Under the pieces are notes generated by a model that worked only from the letters and a program-made list of their open reading frames with translations, searched no databases and was not told the DNA's origin. This document shows positions 6,092-8,760 of a DNA stretch of 8,760 bases, one piece after another. Source of the DNA: Hyphomicrobiaceae bacterium (lineage in GTDB: Bacteria > Pseudomonadota > Alphaproteobacteria > Rhizobiales > Hyphomicrobiaceae); contig JANYHP010000662.1 in assembly GCA_025359005.1 (NCBI GenBank), positions 1 through 8,760 on the forward strand, given 5' to 3'. The position numbers and the translations under genes are program-made. The first letter of the stretch is position 1. Every line of letters starts with the position of its first letter.

Positions 6092-7717
6092 ATGCGATTG
6101 GTGCGCGGGTTGTTTGAGGCACGGCGGCTGCCGTTCAATCTATGCCTGTTGGGGGTGCCACTGCTCGGCTGGCTGGCGACCTGGTACGAACGCCCATGGG
6201 TCTTCGGCGCGCTGGCCGTGGCCATCGGGCTCAGCCTGCTCGGCCTGCGCGACCTCTTGCAGCGGCGCCACGCGATTCTGCGCAACTATCCCGTCATCGG
6301 CCACGTCCGCTACCTCGTCGAGGCGGTCCGCCCGGAGCTCCGCCAGTATCTGTTCGAAAGCGCCACCGACGGCGTGCCGTTCAATCGCGAGCAGCGCTCG
6401 ATCATCTATCAGCGCGCCAAGATGGACATCGACAAGCAGCCGTTCGGCACCGAAATGGATGTCTACGGCGACAACTTCGAATGGCTGGCGCATTCGATGG
6501 TGCCGGCAAAGTCCGTCGCCAACGCCTTCCGGATCGACATCGGTGGTCCCGCCTGCACCAAGCCCTATGCGTCGTCGGTATTGAACATCTCGGCGATGAG
6601 TTTCGGCTCGCTGTCGGCCAACGCAATCAGGGCACTCAACAAGGGCGCTAAACTCGGTGGGTTTGCCCATGACACCGGCGAGGGCGGCCTGTCGCCCTAT
6701 CACCGCGAGTATGGCGGCGACATCATCTGGGAAATCGGCTCGGGCTATTTCGGCTGCCGCAACGCTGACGGCTCGTTCGATGCAGCCAAGTTCGCCAGTG
6801 TGGCAGCGGACCCCCAGGTCAAAATGGTGGAGCTGAAACTCAGCCAGGGCGCCAAGCCCGGCCATGGCGGGGTGCTGCCAGGCGCGAAGGTCACGCGTGA
6901 AATTTCGCTGACGCGGGGCGTACCGCTCGGTATCGATTGCGTGTCGCCGGCGTCGCACTCGGCCTTCTCGACGCCGATCGAGATGCTGCACTTTATTGCG
7001 AAGATGCGGGAGCTTTCCGGCGGCAAGCCGGCGGGGTTCAAGCTGTGCGTGGGGCAGCCGTGGGAGTTTCTCGCCGTCGTCAAGGCGATGCTGGAGACGG
7101 GCATCACGCCGGACTTCATCGTGGTGGACGGCAAGGAAGGCGGCACCGGCGCAGCCCCACGCGAGTTCACCGATCACATCGGCCAGCCGCTCAGGGAAGG
7201 GCTGAATTTCGTCCACAACGCGCTGATTGGGGCGGGCTTGCGCGATCGGGTCAAGTTGGGCGCGTCAGGCAAGATCATCACGGCGTTCGACATGGTGCGC
7301 GCCTTCGCGCTCGGCGCCGACTGGTGCAATTCGGCGCGCGGCTTCATGTTCGCGATCGGCTGCATCCAGTCGCAGAGCTGCCATACCGATCGTTGCCCGA
7401 CGGGCGTTGCGACCCAGGATGCGGGACGCCAGCGCGCACTTGTGGTCCCGGACAAGGCGCAGCGCGTCGCCAATTTCCACCGGGCCACCATCGGCGTGCT
7501 CGGTGAAGTGCTCGCCGCAGCTGGGCTGACGCACCCCGCCGATGTGCGGCCGATCCACATCTCCCGCCGCATTTCTGGCAGCGAGGTTGCGAGCTTCGCC
7601 GAGCTGTATCCGACCTTGCAGACCGGCGCTTTGATCGGCGGCAGCACCGACAAGCGCTTCCGCGACGCCTGGCGCATCGCGGATGCCAACAGCTTCCGGG
7701 CCATACCTACTGGTTGA
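6092..7717 (+). CDS. Membrane-anchored FMN-binding glutamate synthase family protein (GltB2-like), stand-alone synthase domain
   Basis: The 541-residue protein corresponds to the central FMN synthase domain of glutamate synthase without the N-terminal glutaminase domain or the C-terminal structural domain. Two hydrophobic segments at about residues 15-32 and 37-54 form an N-terminal membrane hairpin or anchor. The TIM-barrel domain from about residue 80 onward contains KLSQGAKPGHGGVLPG (249-264) and GKEGGTGAAP (347-356), both typical FMN/2-oxoglutarate-site motifs. The cluster motif is C424-x5-C430-x4-C435 (CIQSQSCHTDRCPTG), matching the 3Fe-4S ligands of GltB. In true GOGAT this domain reduces 2-iminoglutarate to glutamate; without the glutaminase domain the ammonia donor, electron donor and real substrate are unknown for this family. 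The ATG at 6092 gives the full membrane segment; the ribosome binding site is weak (GGGGG). The 3' end overlaps the convergent transporter gene by 11 bp. It should not be called gltB. Confidence 0.87.
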   Translation: MRLVRGLFEARRLPFNLCLLGVPLLGWLATWYERPWVFGALAVAIGLSLLGLRDLLQRRHAILRNYPVIGHVRYLVEAVRPELRQYLFESATDGVPFNREQRSIIYQRAKMDIDKQPFGTEMDVYGDNFEWLAHSMVPAKSVANAFRIDIGGPACTKPYASSVLNISAMSFGSLSANAIRALNKGAKLGGFAHDTGEGGLSPYHREYGGDIIWEIGSGYFGCRNADGSFDAAKFASVAADPQVKMVELKLSQGAKPGHGGVLPGAKVTREISLTRGVPLGIDCVSPASHSAFSTPIEMLHFIAKMRELSGGKPAGFKLCVGQPWEFLAVVKAMLETGITPDFIVVDGKEGGTGAAPREFTDHIGQPLREGLNFVHNALIGAGLRDRVKLGASGKIITAFDMVRAFALGADWCNSARGFMFAIGCIQSQSCHTDRCPTGVATQDAGRQRALVVPDKAQRVANFHRATIGVLGEVLAAAGLTHPADVRPIHISRRISGSEVASFAELYPTLQTGALIGGSTDKRFRDAWRIADANSFRAIPTG

Positions 7718-8600
7718 GCAAGATCGCCACGCCCACAACAATCAATCCAATGCCGAGGCCGTCGCGAGCGACGAGCCCTTGCTTGAACAGGCTGCGCGAT
7801 ATCAGCTGAGCGAACATGATTTCGATCAGCGCCAGCGTGCGCACCTTGGCGGCCGTCTCCAGCGCGAAGGCCAGGAACCACATCTGCGACGCAAACGCGC
7901 CCATGAAGCCGGCCTTGATCGACGGCCGCCAGGCCCGCAGCAACGCGGCCAGGGTGTCGCGGCTGGTGGCGAGCAGGTAGGCCGTCAGCAGCACCGTCTG
8001 GATGGTGAGTGCCAACGCCAGCGTGGTCGTCGCGCGCACGACGAAGTTGCCATCCTCCAGCGACAGGATGGCGCGGCGGAAGCCGATGGCCGAGAGCGCG
8101 AACACCGTGGCCGAGAACAACCCCAGCAGGATCGGGCGCCAGCTCACAGGCTCGGTGCTGGCGGCTTTTGGCCACGACATGACGAGCACACCGGCCGTAG
8201 CAATCAGGATGGCAACGACGAGACCGGCCGACAACTGATCACCGAGCACGACGAGGCCGAACAACGCCACGTGCACCGGCTCTGTCTTCGACAACGCCGT
8301 GACGACGACGAAGTTCTTCTCGCGCATGGCGGCGAGCAGCAGGGCCGTCGCGCAGATCTGCGTCAGCGCACCGACCAGCGTCCACTCGATCATCGTCGCA
8401 TGCAGGCGCGGCAGCGCCATTCCATTCCAGGCAAGAACCGCGAGACAGAACAGCAACCCGAACGGCAGCCCGTAGAGAAAGCGCACGTGCGTGGCGCCCA
8501 CTGTGCCGAGTGTGGCGGTCAACTCCCGTTGCAGGGCATTGCGCAACGTCTGCCCGCCCGACGCGAGGACGGTGAAAATGGCCCAGAGCCAGCCAGTCAT
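7707..8600 (-). CDS. EamA / DMT-superfamily transporter
   Basis: The 297-residue protein is strongly hydrophobic throughout. Its two similar halves of about five helices each are the mark of the drug/metabolite transporter superfamily with two EamA domains. The first half runs from MTGWLWAIFTVLASG to about residue 130. The second starts near SWRPILLGLFSATVFALSAIGFRRAI and ends with GLGIGLIVVGVAILLNQ, a typical last helix. It should act in the inner membrane as a secondary exporter or exchanger of a small metabolite; the substrate cannot be predicted. The start at 8600 is chosen because a GGGGGG tract lies eight to nine bases upstream on the minus strand and the first helix begins at once. An in-frame start at 8714 would add 38 polar, Arg/Cys-rich residues encoded across a palindrome and a repeat-like sequence, which is unlikely. 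Its 3' end overlaps the glutamate-synthase-like gene tail to tail, so no terminator separates them. Confidence 0.85.
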   Translation of the reverse strand: MTGWLWAIFTVLASGGQTLRNALQRELTATLGTVGATHVRFLYGLPFGLLFCLAVLAWNGMALPRLHATMIEWTLVGALTQICATALLLAAMREKNFVVVTALSKTEPVHVALFGLVVLGDQLSAGLVVAILIATAGVLVMSWPKAASTEPVSWRPILLGLFSATVFALSAIGFRRAILSLEDGNFVVRATTTLALALTIQTVLLTAYLLATSRDTLAALLRAWRPSIKAGFMGAFASQMWFLAFALETAAKVRTLALIEIMFAQLISRSLFKQGLVARDGLGIGLIVVGVAILLNQ

Positions 8601-8670
8601 GCAAATTGCCCCCCGCGATTCCGCTCGCTGATTGCGACATGAACGACCACGACACCGTTGCATAGGGTGT
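8601..8670 (-). promoter_or_regulatory. Upstream region of the transporter gene
   Basis: These bases form the leader of the minus-strand transporter gene. Read on the minus strand, a GGGGGG tract eight to nine bases before the ATG is the probable ribosome binding site. I see no convincing promoter boxes. The palindrome at 8671-8688 lies just upstream and could overlap or regulate the promoter. Confidence 0.3.
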
Positions 8671-8688
8671 TGTCCACCAAAGTGGACA
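8671..8688. repeat. Perfect inverted repeat, 7-bp arms, 4-base centre
   Basis: TGTCCAC (8671-8677) and GTGGACA (8682-8688) are exact reverse complements around CAAA. Together with the following CCGGTTTGGCG it looks like the border of a dispersed element or insertion sequence rather than a gene-specific operator, but it could equally be a regulator site for the divergent region. No transposase gene is present in the window. Confidence 0.5.
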
Positions 8689-8699
8689 CCGGTTTGGCG

Positions 8700-8760
8700 C
8701 AGACGGCGCGACAAACAAGGGGCCGGAGCGCCTTCATCGATGAGAACAAAGCGGAAAGCA
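8700..8760. repeat. Possible start of a Hyphomicrobiales intergenic repeat, cut by the window edge
   Basis: The sequence beginning near 8705 contains GGCGC (8705-8709), then GACAAACAAGGGG, then GAGCGCC (8726-8732) followed by TTCATCGATGAGAAC. The arms GGCGC/GCGCC form a dyad with an 18-base spacer. From memory it resembles the short palindromic intergenic elements (RIME or MITE-like) scattered through Hyphomicrobiales genomes, with a conserved CGACAAACAA...GAGCG core. No protein-coding signal was seen. The identity rests on recall, not comparison. Confidence 0.35.

Noticed and set aside
6140..7216. Minus-strand open frame of 358 codons inside the glutamate-synthase-like gene
   Set aside because: The plus-strand frame has intact cofactor and cluster motifs; the antisense translation is His/Arg-rich low-quality sequence typical of high-GC shadow frames.
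7683..8642. Plus-strand open frame of 319 codons opposite the EamA transporter
   Set aside because: Its translation is Gln/Arg/His-rich with no hydrophobic core or motif, whereas the minus strand encodes a clear ten-helix transporter.
8601..8714. N-terminal extension of the transporter from 8714 on the minus strand
   Set aside because: The extra 38 residues are Arg/Cys/Gly-rich, are encoded across a perfect palindrome, and precede a natural first transmembrane helix that begins at 8600 behind a G-rich ribosome binding site.
1..8760. Search for a CRISPR array, tRNA, rRNA, toxin-antitoxin pair, phage gene or transposase
   Set aside because: No spaced direct repeats, tRNA-like cloverleaf, or corresponding protein motifs were seen by eye on either strand.

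Overview
The window reads as a high-GC chromosomal segment of an alphaproteobacterium, most likely of the Hyphomicrobiales (Rhizobiales). This is inferred from strong GC bias at third codon positions, protein styles typical of that group (PccA-type biotin carboxylase, DUF805 membrane protein, membrane-anchored GltB2-like protein, tiny Lys/Ala peptide) and a repeat-like sequence at the right edge that resembles intergenic repeats I associate with that order. No rRNA, tRNA, CRISPR array, transposase or phage gene was seen.

Layout. (1) Positions 1-1664 hold the 3' four-fifths of a propionyl/acetyl-CoA carboxylase biotin-carrying alpha subunit, cut by the left edge. (2) 1785-2435 is a DUF805 integral membrane protein, followed by a good terminator-like hairpin at 2477-2502. 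(3) 2576-3472 is an alpha/beta hydrolase with an aspartate nucleophile (epoxide hydrolase/dehalogenase-like), followed by an 8-bp perfect stem-loop. (4) 3586-5184 is a gamma-glutamyltransferase-family Ntn hydrolase without a signal peptide. (5) 5185-5421 is a non-coding leader with a dyad overlapping a TTGACA element. It leads to a 24-residue Lys/Ala-only peptide gene (5422-5496) with a near-ideal ribosome binding site, then a GC-rich hairpin, then a small exported acidic protein with a CxxxC motif and a Pro-rich tail (5538-5975). (6) 6092-7717 is a membrane-anchored, FMN and 3Fe-4S glutamate-synthase-like protein. (7) 8600-7707 on the minus strand is an EamA/DMT-family transporter whose 3' end overlaps the preceding gene by 11 bp, tail to tail. 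(8) 8601-8760 is intergenic, with a perfect palindrome and what looks like the start of a dispersed repeat.

How the genes relate. All genes up to 7717 run on the plus strand, but gaps of about 110-240 bp containing hairpins suggest several separate transcription units rather than one operon. There is no convincing single pathway. PccA points to propionyl-CoA (odd-chain or branched-chain carbon) metabolism. The gamma-glutamyltransferase and the glutamate-synthase-like protein both touch glutamate chemistry, but they are separated by unrelated small genes and a functional link is not shown.

The least explained part is the pair of small genes at 5422-5975: a histone-H1-tail-like micro-peptide and an exported acidic protein. 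I see no defence system, toxin-antitoxin pair, secondary metabolite cluster or other clear novel multi-gene system here.
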